DNA of 64,000 nt, from the NCBI GenBank assembly GCA_015179125.1, contig WHVA01000079.1, forward strand, positions 1 through 64,000, given 5' to 3'. Below, piece after piece: positions 48,701 through 57,632 of the stretch (position 1 is the stretch's first letter; each line of letters opens with the position of its first letter). Source of the DNA: Gautieria morchelliformis. Taxonomy: Eukaryota; Basidiomycota; Agaricomycetes; Gomphales; Gomphaceae. The notes under the pieces were generated by a model that saw only the letters and a program-made list of their open reading frames with translations, did not search any database and was not told the DNA's origin. The translations under genes and the position numbers were made by a program.

Positions 48701-50018
48701 ACAGATGCACGAAAGGATCATGACGTTCCCTGACGGATATGACACCAAGGTCGGCGAGCGAGGTATCCGACTCAGCGGCGGCGAAAAGCAACGTGTAGCG
48801 ATCGCACGGACCTTGTTGAAGAACCCCCCAATTTTGCTGCTGGACGAGGCTACGAGCGCATTGGACACGTCGACCGAGAAAGACATCCAGAAGGCTTTGC
48901 AGAATTTGGTCAGTAGTTTGTGTGTGATAGCGGTGTTATTCTAATGGGTTGTATAGCAAAAGGGCCGTTCTTCATTGTCGATTGCACACCGTCTTTCGGT
49001 TCGTATTTAAAAGCCAAATATCGTTCTTGACACTCATTTATTGTCGTTGTAGACGATTGCGAACGCTGATATGTGTGTTCGATGGTTATCGTTCGTACGC
49101 ATGTTCTGAAAAAAAATTTTTTTTTGTAGCATCTTGGTTCTTAAGGATGGCCAAATTGTGGAAACCGGCAGTTTCCGCGAATTGCTGGCGCATAACGGAA
49201 TTTTCGCGACAATGTGGGCTGATCAGGTCTCCGCAGACGACGAGCTGCTTGAACGCTCTAGCGTTCAGAAGGAGACCATTTCTGGCTATACAGTGGATCG
49301 CGAGAGCAAGTTGGAAGGGACGGAGCCACAGCCGTCTCTGGCGCAGCCATCGGTCTCGGAAGTTCCGTATCCGGAAGCCCATAATCCTTTCGCAGACCCG
49401 ATCATTATCGACTTTGCGCAAGACATTGTTCCTACAGAGTCTCCCCAGGCGCAGCAGGTTGATCTCTCGGATGAACCCCCCACAGACGACAAGGCTCCTG
49501 AGCCAACTGAGGCTGAAGCTGAGGCAGCTCAACCGGAGGCACCGGCACTCGAGGTTTACACTGAGCCCGCTGTTGCGGCACTGACACCCTTCCCATCGTC
49601 CGAGCCCGCCCCAGAAGTGGCCGCCGCCCCCGCCCCGATCGCATTCCCGTCTTCGCCCCAGGCGGAAGCGCCTCCTTCTCCTGGTGTGACTTTCGGTGCT
49701 GGTGTGGACACGCCGCCGCGGTCAGGGACGCCGGACCTGGACGGGAGGCCGAAACGTATCCGGAAGACGTCCCAGAATATCCAGAAGCTGGCCCGGACTC
49801 TGTCGTTTGCGGCGCGGCGGCAGAGCAGTGGCACGGGCTCGAGTGTTACGAAGGTAGAGGCTGGGTCGCCACGGACGTCTCGCGAGGAGAGCAGCGCCGC
49901 CCGTGGCGAGGGCAGCGTGGGGGGCGACAGCACCGAGGCTAGTATCGGGGGAAGCGACAAGAAGGAGGGCAAGGCCAAGGGTAAAAAGTCCAAAAAGGGG
50001 AGAAGCGGGACAAAGTAA
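45766..50018 (+). CDS. Half-size ABC transporter, ABCB6/HMT1 (heavy-metal tolerance) type
   Basis: ATP-driven exporter of the mitochondrial/vacuolar ABCB subfamily; relatives move phytochelatin-metal or heme compounds into the vacuole. The ATG at 45766 gives [20 protein letters not shown]. An extra N-terminal membrane domain of about five helices and a Pro-rich linker precede the six-helix core ([51 protein letters not shown]). NBD: Walker [11 protein letters not shown]-loop VPQDSVLFN, signature [13 protein letters not shown], Walker [14 protein letters not shown]-loop SIAHRLSTI. After the NBD a ~280-residue Glu/Pro/Ala-rich tail ends in a Lys-rich cluster ([19 protein letters not shown]), which is longer than usual. 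At least eight introns, all GT-AG. Confidence 0.93.
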
Positions 50019-50389
50019 TGTGGGACCTTTCTTGTTCTAAAGGTTTTTTTTTTTTTTCCTTCAAAATTTCTTTCGTATGCATCACGACATCACGCATTAT
50101 CGTACCTGTTGATTAGATCACTATTACCCATTAGTATGTTAGGAAATTCATGTGATTGGTCTAAGTTTGTATGGTGGTCCGTGCGCGCGGAGTTTCGGTG
50201 TTTGAAAGGGCGGACATACATAAGCGTAGCCCCTAACTTCCCCTGGATTTCCTTCTCTCTTCCTCCCATCATCGACCTCGTCTAGTCCCAGGGTATTCGT
50301 CTCGTTTCGTTTTTCGGAATTCGGCTTCGCTTCTTTGGGTACGAGTCTCTTCACAATACAACACCCCCCTCCCCCACACAGTATCCGTA
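50019..50389. other. Intergenic region, T-rich 3' flank and 5' UTR
   Basis: Starts with a T run near 50045 just after the ABC stop; CT-rich sequence near 50340-50380 precedes the RRM gene start. No gene seen. Confidence 0.6.
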
Positions 50390-51370
50390 ATGTCGGCAAA
50401 AGTTTATGTTGGGTCAGTTTGGCTGTCGCAATCGTTTGCTGGACGGTTCTTTCGTGCCTGTGCATTCCCGTGACTGATAGACATGATGCCTGTAGCAATT
50501 TGAGCTGGAACACGAACGATGAGACTCTGAATCAAGTTCGTGTGCTTCTGTCCCGTGCCTTGTTGTCTGTGTGCAAACGTGTTGTTCTCGTGTAGGCATT
50601 CAGCCAGTTCGGGCAGGTTCTGGATGTACGATACCTTTCCCGTTTATTGCATCCATTTGAGACCTCCTCCTGAGCGTCGTGTGACATTTGCTTCTGGTTC
50701 AGTCGATCGTGATGCGCGACCGTGACACGGGGCGTTCGCGTGGGTTCGGCTTTGTGACGTACGGGTCGTCGCAGGAAGCCGATGCGGCGATCGCGGGCCT
50801 GCACGAGCAGGAGCTGGACGGAAGGAGGATCAAGGTCAACTTGGCCAATGCCAGACCCTCCGGCGGAGGTGATTATCTAATTCCGTGATTGACGAAGTAA
50901 TGTGTTGATTCGGCGGGCACAGGCGGAGGCGGATATGGAGGTGGAGGTAGTGGTGGTGGCTACAGTGGCGGCGGGGGCTACGGTAGCGGTGGCGGGGGCT
51001 ACGGCGGTGGGGGCTACAGCAGTGGTTAGCGCCCATGTTTTCTGCGAGTGATACTGTTGATGAACTCTCTTTCGGCAGGCGGCGGAGGGTACCAAGGCGG
51101 TAAGGCGTCAATTTGTCACGGATGGGCGGTGTCACTAATTGGGTTATGATGGATGGCAGGCGGAGGAGGGTACCAAGGTGTGTGTGGGCATTGTGTGTTC
51201 AGGATGACCGCTGACGGATGGTTCAGGCGGAGGTTATCAAGGTGGAGGTGGTGGGTACCAAGGCTACCAAAGCGGTGCGCTGGTAGTTGCCCCGTGCACC
51301 ATTAACTGACGGCGAACTAGGGACGAACACAGGCTACGGCGGGTACGGAGGCGGCGGCGGCAGCTACTGA
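50390..51370 (+). CDS. Glycine-rich RNA-binding protein with one RRM
   Basis: Small hnRNP/CIRP-like RNA-binding protein. The ATG at 50390 gives MSAKVYVG, an intron, NLSWNTNDETLNQ, an intron, AFSQFGQVLD, an intron, then SIVMRDRDTGRSRGFGFVTY. RNP2 (KVYVGNL) and RNP1 (RGFGFVTY) are complete once spliced. RRM ends GRRIKVNLANARPSGG. The Gly/Tyr-rich tail (GGGGYGSGGGGYGGGGYSSG) is split by several short introns between GGYQGG units and ends YGGYGGGGGSY at 51370. Related proteins are cold- or stress-induced and can phase-separate. The tail intron count is approximate. Confidence 0.9.
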
Positions 51371-52332
51371 ACGCGCTCGCACTAAAGGTGCGTACTCTGA
51401 CTGGTGTCTGGCGCGGGCGCTGAGGGACGGCACAGCTCCGGCCTCAGAATGGCCCCCATGCCGAATCTCTCTCATGTCTTCCCCATTTTCCATTCCCCAC
51501 TCCCGTGCGCGCGACGCGGACTCGTTGAATCTCCCGGTTTAGGTTTCTCTCGGGCATCGGGGGTGTCTTATTTCGTTCTGATATGACGTCGACGGCGTGT
51601 GCAAGAATACGGTCTGTACTTGTATGGTGTCGGGTGCCTCTATTAGTATCCTGTGTATGCACGACAAAAGACCTCAGTTTACTGTCTCTTTCTGTACAGC
51701 GAGTGATGAGTGAGTGGCATGAAATGTTATTGCCTCCCGGGGAGACGGACTCCGGTGAGAGACGGACTCCGGTGAGAGACGGACTCCGGTGAGAGACGGA
51801 CTTGCGAGAGAGACGGCCTTAGGACCGGAGTGTCTCGGAAGAGGGTGGTCGGCCGAAGGGGCGTCGGCCGATGTTGCGCGCGGATGGGGAGACACGTGAC
51901 GGTGCCGCAGCGTGCGTGGCTAGTGTTGATGAGAGGACGTGTGAGAGACAAAAAGGAGACAGGGCATCTCCGCGGGGACAACTCCAGATCACGACTGGAT
52001 CTCCTGCTGCACTATAAGGATGGCATCAGCATTTGTGTCCTGTCCTCTCAGCTACACCTGTCCTCACCGTCCTCCCCAGCGTCCTCACAGCCAACCGTTG
52101 CCAGTCTCCACAGTCCCTAGCTTTGCCGCCCGTAAGCCGCCACCGTCCAATCCGCGCGCTGCTGACATCATTTTCCGGGGGCCACCTGGAAAACATGGAC
52201 CTACACAGTGCTCACCTCGAAATGTCCCTCGTTTTTGAGCCTTCTCAGCCGCCTTTTTGGTGCAAAACCCTTTCTCCTTCTCTCTTCCACCATCTCCAAA
52301 ACCCGTCCCTCTGCGACATCACCGTGCCCTTC
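51371..52332. other. Long 3'/5' flank with minisatellite
   Basis: 3' region of the RRM gene and upstream region of the HMG gene. It contains a 17-bp minisatellite at 51742-51802. An open frame from 52033 leads into the HMG ORF and could be a longer N-terminus or a 5' UTR. Confidence 0.5.
51742..51802. repeat. 17-bp minisatellite
   Basis: The unit gagacggactccggtga repeats three times in tandem (51742-51792), followed by a partial fourth unit. It lies downstream of the RRM gene and does not code. Confidence 0.85.
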
Positions 52333-53691
52333 ATGCCTGGGCCCGCCCCCAAACGCTCCTCGCCCCCACGCACCCGTCCGCCCCGCCCACCCAATGCGTG
52401 GATCCTCTACCGCTCCGCCAAGCTCAAGGAGCTCACCCCGACCGATCCCGACGCGCCCCGCATGCCACAGGCCGTCATCTCCAAGGCAGTCGCTGACATG
52501 TGGAAGAGGGAGTCGCCAGCCGTCCGTGCACACTTCGAGCGGCTGAGTGACATAGCCAAGGCCGAGCACAACCTCGCCTACCCAGGCTACCGCTTCCAGC
52601 CGGTGAAGAAAGCCGACAAGGAACGCCTCCGCACCGAAAAGCAGGCAGACCGCGACCGCGACCGTGCCACACGCAAGCCCAGGGCGAGGCCCCGCGCCAG
52701 TGCCACTAAGGCCACCACCCCATTGTTCACCACCGAGGCCCGTTCCGTGCCCGCCGCCTCTGCTCCGTCCGCGTCCACCTCGTCCGCCCCGCCCGTCGCG
52801 CAGGCCACCCTGCAGCAGCCCCCTGCCGTGCCACACCGCGCCGCGCCCACCCCGCCCGGCGACAACCCGTCTACCCCGGCCCTGTCCACGTCCTGCTCGT
52901 CCCCATACCCTCCGCCGCCCGCCACCGTCGCCACGCCCCCGCTCGTCGCGCCCCAGCCTGCCGTCCCGCAGCGTCCCCCGAGCGCGTCCGACTGGCCGCA
53001 GCAGCAGCACCCTGCCCCACTGCCCCCGTTCGACCCGCGCTGGCTCGAACAGGGCCCTCTCCCCAATTTTTCCCACTTTGCCGGTTCCCAGGTTCGTTGT
53101 TTTGCACACCAATGTGTATTTTACTAACGACGTGCGTAGGAATATCTTCCAATCTCGGTGCACCACCCACTCGGCTGGTCCCCAAACGATCCCTCCCCGA
53201 TGGACAGCATGCCCTTCAACCCCGACCCGCTCCACGCCGTCCTGTACCCCACCGCCGACCCAAACGTGTTCAACATGAACAACATAGACTTTGACCCGGC
53301 GGTGTTCGACGGCTCCCGCGAGATCCAGGTCTCCATGGGCCCCAGCAAGATGATGTCCTTCGGCGACGAGAACCAGCTGCACGCGTTCACGAGTCTCCTC
53401 GCCAACCTGGACACGCCCAAGTGGCCCACCGCAGCTACGCCCCGCGAGGACGAGGACGCGCCGTTCCAGGAGTATCGGGCACCGTCCGCGACGCCGGACG
53501 ACATGCACGGATACTCCGTGGAGTCCTTGGTGGACATGGACGCCCTCCATGAGGACGGGGTCTTCGTCCAGACGCAGGCGACGACTGCCCCAGTTTCCGA
53601 GTTCGAGGCGCGCACGCCCTATCTCCCGCCGGCGGGAGCTGCGAACTACTCGACACGTCGCGTCGCCGCAGACTGGCGTCACAGAGCCTGA
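52333..53691 (+). CDS. HMG-box transcription factor (MATA_HMG type)
   Basis: Nuclear DNA-binding protein. The ATG at 52333 gives MPGPAPKRSSPPRTRPPRPP, then the HMG box NAWILYRSAKLKELTPTDPD, MPQAVISKAVADMWKRESPA, VRAHFERLSDIAKAEHNLAY and PGYRF. The RPPNAW(I/M)LYR opening is typical of fungal sex-determining and related HMG proteins, but nothing else here suggests a mating locus. Basic stretch RDRDRATRKPRARPR (possible nuclear signal), a Pro/Ser/Ala-rich middle, and intron 53092-53140 (GTTCGT..GTAG). The C-terminal region is rich in Asp and Phe/Met (NVFNMNNIDFDPAVF), a likely activation domain, ending DWRHRA. In-frame upstream ATGs at 52195 and a longer frame from 52033 are alternatives, but family members usually start close to the box. 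Confidence 0.85.
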
Positions 53692-54406
53692 ACCGTAAAA
53701 GCACCGTTATGTATCCCTGCGCACTGTATCCCCGCTCATCCCCCAGATTCCCATTACTGTCCATATCACACCGTGTTGCTATAGTCCATATTCCTCCCGT
53801 CTTGCTTACACCCAGAGTCCTTTGTCCTTCGCGTAACGATACCAATATAAAAAATAATTAAACCTTCTCTTGATTCCTCTTTTGTTCTGCCCAACGCGGA
53901 AAATGCGCGCCTGTTTGATGCCGCGTTGGTGCCGGCCTGTGCCGTTATATAGAGCAGCACGACCCCCAACACCCCCGCCTAACTCGCGCGGACGAAACGT
54001 CTCGTCCGAATCTGCCACATTTTCGCGTTTTTATGTAATTGCGAGCGAATCTCTATTGTCTGTCGGAGCGACGTCCACGTGAGCTTCCTACAGGAGTTTG
54101 AAATCCCATTATGTAAACAAAAAAAAATCAGAAATTGTGCTAGGACTGTATATGAATTTCTGACATCTTTATGGAGCTCAAATATTATTCAAATATTCAT
54201 TTTGTAGGTAAACTGCTATGACGAGGCAGAACATGTCACGGTCAGATGCGAGCGTGTCCGATAGTATGTCAAATGCTCGATGTAGAGGTGGGAGGGCGGC
54301 TGCCAATATCATGTCGTGAGTTCAGCATTCCGGGGAGCAAAACGAGACCTACGACTTGACAATCACGACGCCCCCTCCAGTCCGAACGGGGCCTACGACT
54401 TGACGA
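53692..54406. other. Intergenic region, no gene seen
   Basis: Convergent flank of the HMG gene and the small gene at 54.4 kb. Contains an A run near 54118 and one copy of the 36-bp repeat. Confidence 0.55.
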
Positions 54407-54427
54407 TCACGACGCCCCCTCCAGTCC
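54348..54427. repeat. 36-bp direct repeat covering a gene's stop codon
   Basis: The unit cctacgacttgacaatcacg..ctccagtcc lies at 54348-54383 and again at 54392-54427 with one mismatch. The second copy contains the last codons and TGA (54407-54409) of the minus-strand small gene, so the first copy is a duplicated gene end. Confidence 0.85.
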
Positions 54428-54724
54428 CTTCAGGACCTCCTCCAACCCCTCGCGCACGCGCTCCAGCTCGCCCCCCGCGCCGTCCAGGTCCCCCCGCGTG
54501 TGCATCCGGACCACAGCCCGGGCCTCCTTCGCAAACTCGTATGACCGCTGGACGGCCGCGCTCGCCGCCTCGTCCCGCTTGGCCGCCCCGTCGCTCCCGG
54601 GTGGCAAGACGCCTGCCAGGTCGGTGTCGGCGGCGCGGAGCAGCGCTAGGTCCCGCAGGATGTCCGCCAGTGGCAAGGGGGGTTGATCTTTGGAGGTCAT
54701 GGCGTCACTGTGATGTGTGGCCAT
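54407..54724 (-). CDS. Small hypothetical coiled-coil protein
   Basis: An uninterrupted ORF of about 105 codons. I do not recognise the family. The ATG at 54724 gives MATHHSDAMTSKDQPPLPLA; an internal ATG at 54700 (MTSKDQ) is equally possible. The sequence is helical and Ala/Arg/Glu-rich (ASAAVQRSYEFAKEARAVVR), ending GGELERVREGLEEVLKGLEG then AS, consistent with a short coiled coil. No signal peptide or membrane helix. A kinetochore, vesicle-complex or other small structural subunit is possible but not shown. The ORF continues upstream to 54853 without an obvious better start. Confidence 0.55.
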   Translation of the reverse strand: MATHHSDAMTSKDQPPLPLADILRDLALLRAADTDLAGVLPPGSDGAAKRDEAASAAVQRSYEFAKEARAVVRMHTRGDLDGAGGELERVREGLEEVLKGLEGAS

Positions 54725-55403
54725 CACGTGATGAAACGCGCTCATGCAACTAGTGCCGGCTCGGCCGACTTGGTCAAGGACGGGATGAGGAGGACAGAAG
54801 AAAGAGACAGTGAGGCGGAGCGAGTCAGGAACGCACAGAGAATGAAGCTGCACACACCCCGCTCACACAGGCATGGAGAAACTCAGGGCCATGCCAAAGA
54901 GTGCAAGCTGAGATAGAGGTCAAAAGGCGAGGAGGAGGGAACACAGGATAGAAAATGTAAACACCGTCTTAGGGTACGGCCCCAAAAGACGATGGACGAA
55001 AACTTGAAAAAAAAATTGTTTTTAAAAAAGGAAAAAAAAAAAAAAAAAAGGACGGGATAACGGAGAATAATATTATATCGAAAGTAGTGGTTGTCATAAG
55101 TGATATTCCACGGTAAATATAATGATACATGCACAGTTTTACTTGGAGCACAGAAGAAACTTCGGAGAGCTAGAGACAATAGGATTCGCTAGGTCCTCAT
55201 ATATGAAGGTCACCGAAAGGATGAACGGAATGTGAATTAATGTTGTCAAATTAAAAGGAGATTTGGATTCAAAAGCTGCCTCTTTGTTTTTTGTCTTGTC
55301 AAAGGTAATGGAGGAGTTACCGAGGGCCACGCCGGCATCATGCAACATATGATAAATTGTCGGATCTGTCCCCTCACTACTATCTGAGCCTCCATCTACC
55401 CCA
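54725..55403. other. Intergenic region with poly-A tract
   Basis: Contains long A runs (about 55006-55049) and AT-rich sequence. A few short ORFs are artefacts of this composition. No gene seen. Confidence 0.6.
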
Positions 55404-56819
55404 TCAAAAGTACGCAGTGTCCCTCAGAACAAACCTCCCCAGCTCTCTATAGTCCGCCCTGTCTTTAGCCCCAGCCCAGAGCCAGCCATCCAATTCCGGC
55501 AACGTCAGCTTCCTCAACCACCCACAACCCGTTGCATTGCGAGCCTCCTCAACGATCACCTCACATGCCTCGATGGCCGATGCTCGAAGGATATAAGCCT
55601 CGGCTTCAGTAAGCACTGGGCCATCCCCGCGGATCTTCTGCATTTTCATCATGCCAGCTGAGACAGTAGGTTGGGGCTGCAGTAATGCGTCCAGATGATC
55701 GGCTCGTTTGAATTGGCCTGTGATCCGCGGAGATGTACATTGTGAGAGATCGATTATGCCCAAATGTATCAAGATGGATGGCAGAACGTTGTCAGAAAAC
55801 ACCGGGAGAGACGAGGTGTCCGGGACGGGTATTGATCCATCCGAGCCCGAGTCCTTGGCGGCGGCACGAGACGAGAAACGTAGAGCGATGCCGTGTAGTA
55901 GAAACAGGGCCTTCTTAAATATATACACAGCTGTGTCAACCCGAGGGGTCGTCTGAATATGCTGCCAAATGCAGAGATGCAGAGGCACTCACGCTTTCCG
56001 TGGACGATGGCCATATCTTGAAATGCAGGAAATGCCAAAACAATCTGGCTCCCTCGGTAAGGCCTACACCAGATACCGTGGTTGATCCTCACCTTTTCCA
56101 GGACAACCTCAGTATCCACGCCGCCCCCTCGTCTCTTGCCTACTCGCTCGCCTTCCCTCAACGCCTCAAGAACGAAGCTTCCTAGATCAGGATAACCCTG
56201 AGATACAAGTATACTCCCGGTCTCGTTCAAAGTTGACGTTACGATCTTGACCAGATCATACAGGGGCCCGCCACGCTCACCGACGACTACACCAGGTATG
56301 CTTTCATGTGGCCTTTCGGTATGTGTTGGCAACTGCATCAGGTCTGCCACCTTATCGATAGAGATGTCTTGCAGCGCCCTGGCAGAAAGAAGATCGCCAT
56401 CGTCCTCAGCAGAGGACGTGATGTACATTGAGAGGACTAGGGCTCGAATAGAATCCCAAGCGCCGCGATCTGCGTGAGCGTGCAGCGGGACCCGGTATCC
56501 CGAGCCTAAATTGACCAACGCGAGGACGGATATCAGATTAAGCTCTGAGAGTTGCGACGGGAAGTTGAGGGGGAGCGCGAGGCCGTGGCTGTGAGACAGC
56601 TTATTAAAGGTGGAGGAAAACGCTGGCGAGTATAGGAATTGTCGTATGGATTCGTGAGAAATCTACACCAGTCCGTGAGGACAGTCGTGCGGATGCGCAT
56701 CCGACGCTTACTGTGACCCCAGCGGTGGCCCGCAAAGCACGAGAGGAAGTGCGGATAGCCTTAATGTACCCACCTGCCGGCGGGAACGGTGTAGCCGGGT
56801 CCACCGTCGACGAAGACAT
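55404..56819 (-). CDS. Queuosine salvage protein (DUF2419/Qng1 family)
   Basis: Releases queuine from queuosine nucleotide so it can be reused for tRNA modification; fungi lack de novo synthesis. The ATG at 56819 gives MSSSTVDPATPFPPAGGYIK, then AIRTSSRALRATAGVT, an intron, and ISHESIRQFLYSPAF. Middle: LNFPSQLSELNLISVLALVN, LGSGYR, and QGYPDLGSFVLEALREG. After an intron VLAFPAFQDMAIVHG, then IFKKALFLLHGIALRF, LPVFSDNVLPSILIHLGIID, AEAYILRASAIEACEVIVEE and the family-typical ending LDGWLWAGAKDRADYRELGR then FVLRDTAYF. Length fits the family. Its start is 68 bp from the divergent Aim41 gene. Confidence 0.85.
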
Positions 56820-56887
56820 CTGCAAAACTAAGTAATGCTTCTCGAGGTGTGACGTCGCGTGACGCGTGCGGCGTGACCGAAAACCTG
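56820..56887. promoter_or_regulatory. 68-bp divergent promoter with CRE-like site
   Basis: Only 68 bp separate the start codons of the queuosine-salvage and Aim41 genes. The stretch contains TGACGTC at 56850-56856 followed closely by two more GTGACG/GTGACC half-sites, the core bound by ATF/CREB bZIP proteins. Each gene's 5' UTR must be very short or overlap the other promoter. Confidence 0.6.
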
Positions 56888-57565
56888 ATGCAGAGACTTA
56901 TAGTCAGGACTGGCTGGAGAGCACCGCCGTGGGCGGGGTCCCCATGTATCGTGTCCTGTCGTAGACACAACTCCACCCGTCCAGACACAGACATACTCTT
57001 CCGGCTGCAGTCGGACCTCAAGAGCGCCCTCAAATCCAAGGATTCCCTTTCAGCAACCACAATCCGAGTACGTTGCGTCGTCTCCTGGCCCTGGTGTGCC
57101 CTTCCGCTTAGCGTTCCCGGTTAAAGTCTGTCTTGTCCGAGGTGTACGCCGGGCAAAAGCGCGTCGCGCCCGCAACTCTAAAGCCGTCTGACGTTATTTC
57201 TATCGTGCGGAAAGCGCAACAGCGGAGGGTGCGTCTCTTTATACCAAACGCTTCCTCCCACGTCTCAGTGCGCGTTCTGCGTCTTGTAGCTGGACTCGAT
57301 GAGTCTGTTCCAGAGCGCGTCGCGCTCTGATCTAGCCCAGCGTGAAGAAAAAGAGGCTGGTTTGTTGGCATCCTACCTCCCTGCAATGCTGGCCACCACT
57401 GAAATCGATACCATCCTTCGCCGTATCATCTCCGAGTCCCCCGAGAAGGATAACGTCAAGAAAGCGAAGGGTATGGCTCTTAAGGATTTCTATACCCAGG
57501 TTGACAAGAACGTGGTTCCGGGAGAGGTCGTCAGACAGAGACTTGACGAACTCTGGCCTTCCTAG
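56888..57565 (+). CDS. Mitochondrial YqeY/GatB-tail protein Aim41
   Basis: GatB/YqeY-domain protein, probably mitochondrial; related tails bind tRNA in amidotransferases. The ATG at 56888 gives MQRLIVRTGWRAPPWAG and an Arg-rich, acid-free leader before RPDTDILFRLQSDLKSALKS, a good matrix-targeting signal. Intron 1 follows TTIR (GTACGT..TAAAG); then SVLSEVYAGQKRVAPATLKP and IVRKAQQRR. Intron 2 (GTGCGT..TGTAG) leads to LDSMSLFQSASRSDLAQREE. It ends with KEAGLLASYLPAMLATTEID, VKKAKGMALKDFYTQVDKNV and QRLDELWPS. Length is normal. Confidence 0.9.
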
Positions 57566-57632
57566 GTTTTATTTTAACTGCATCTCAAAACAGGATAACT
57601 AGCGGTACATATATATGAACGAGTGCATGCGT

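Noticed and set aside
52201..53682. 493-codon minus ORF opposite the HMG-box gene
   Set aside because: It arises from high GC and codon bias of the real gene; composition is Gly/Arg/Val-rich without domain, while the plus frame has an HMG box.
52333..53691. HMG-box gene as part of a mating-type locus
   Set aside because: No homeodomain pair, pheromone receptor or pheromone precursor lies nearby; HMG genes of this type also occur outside mating loci.
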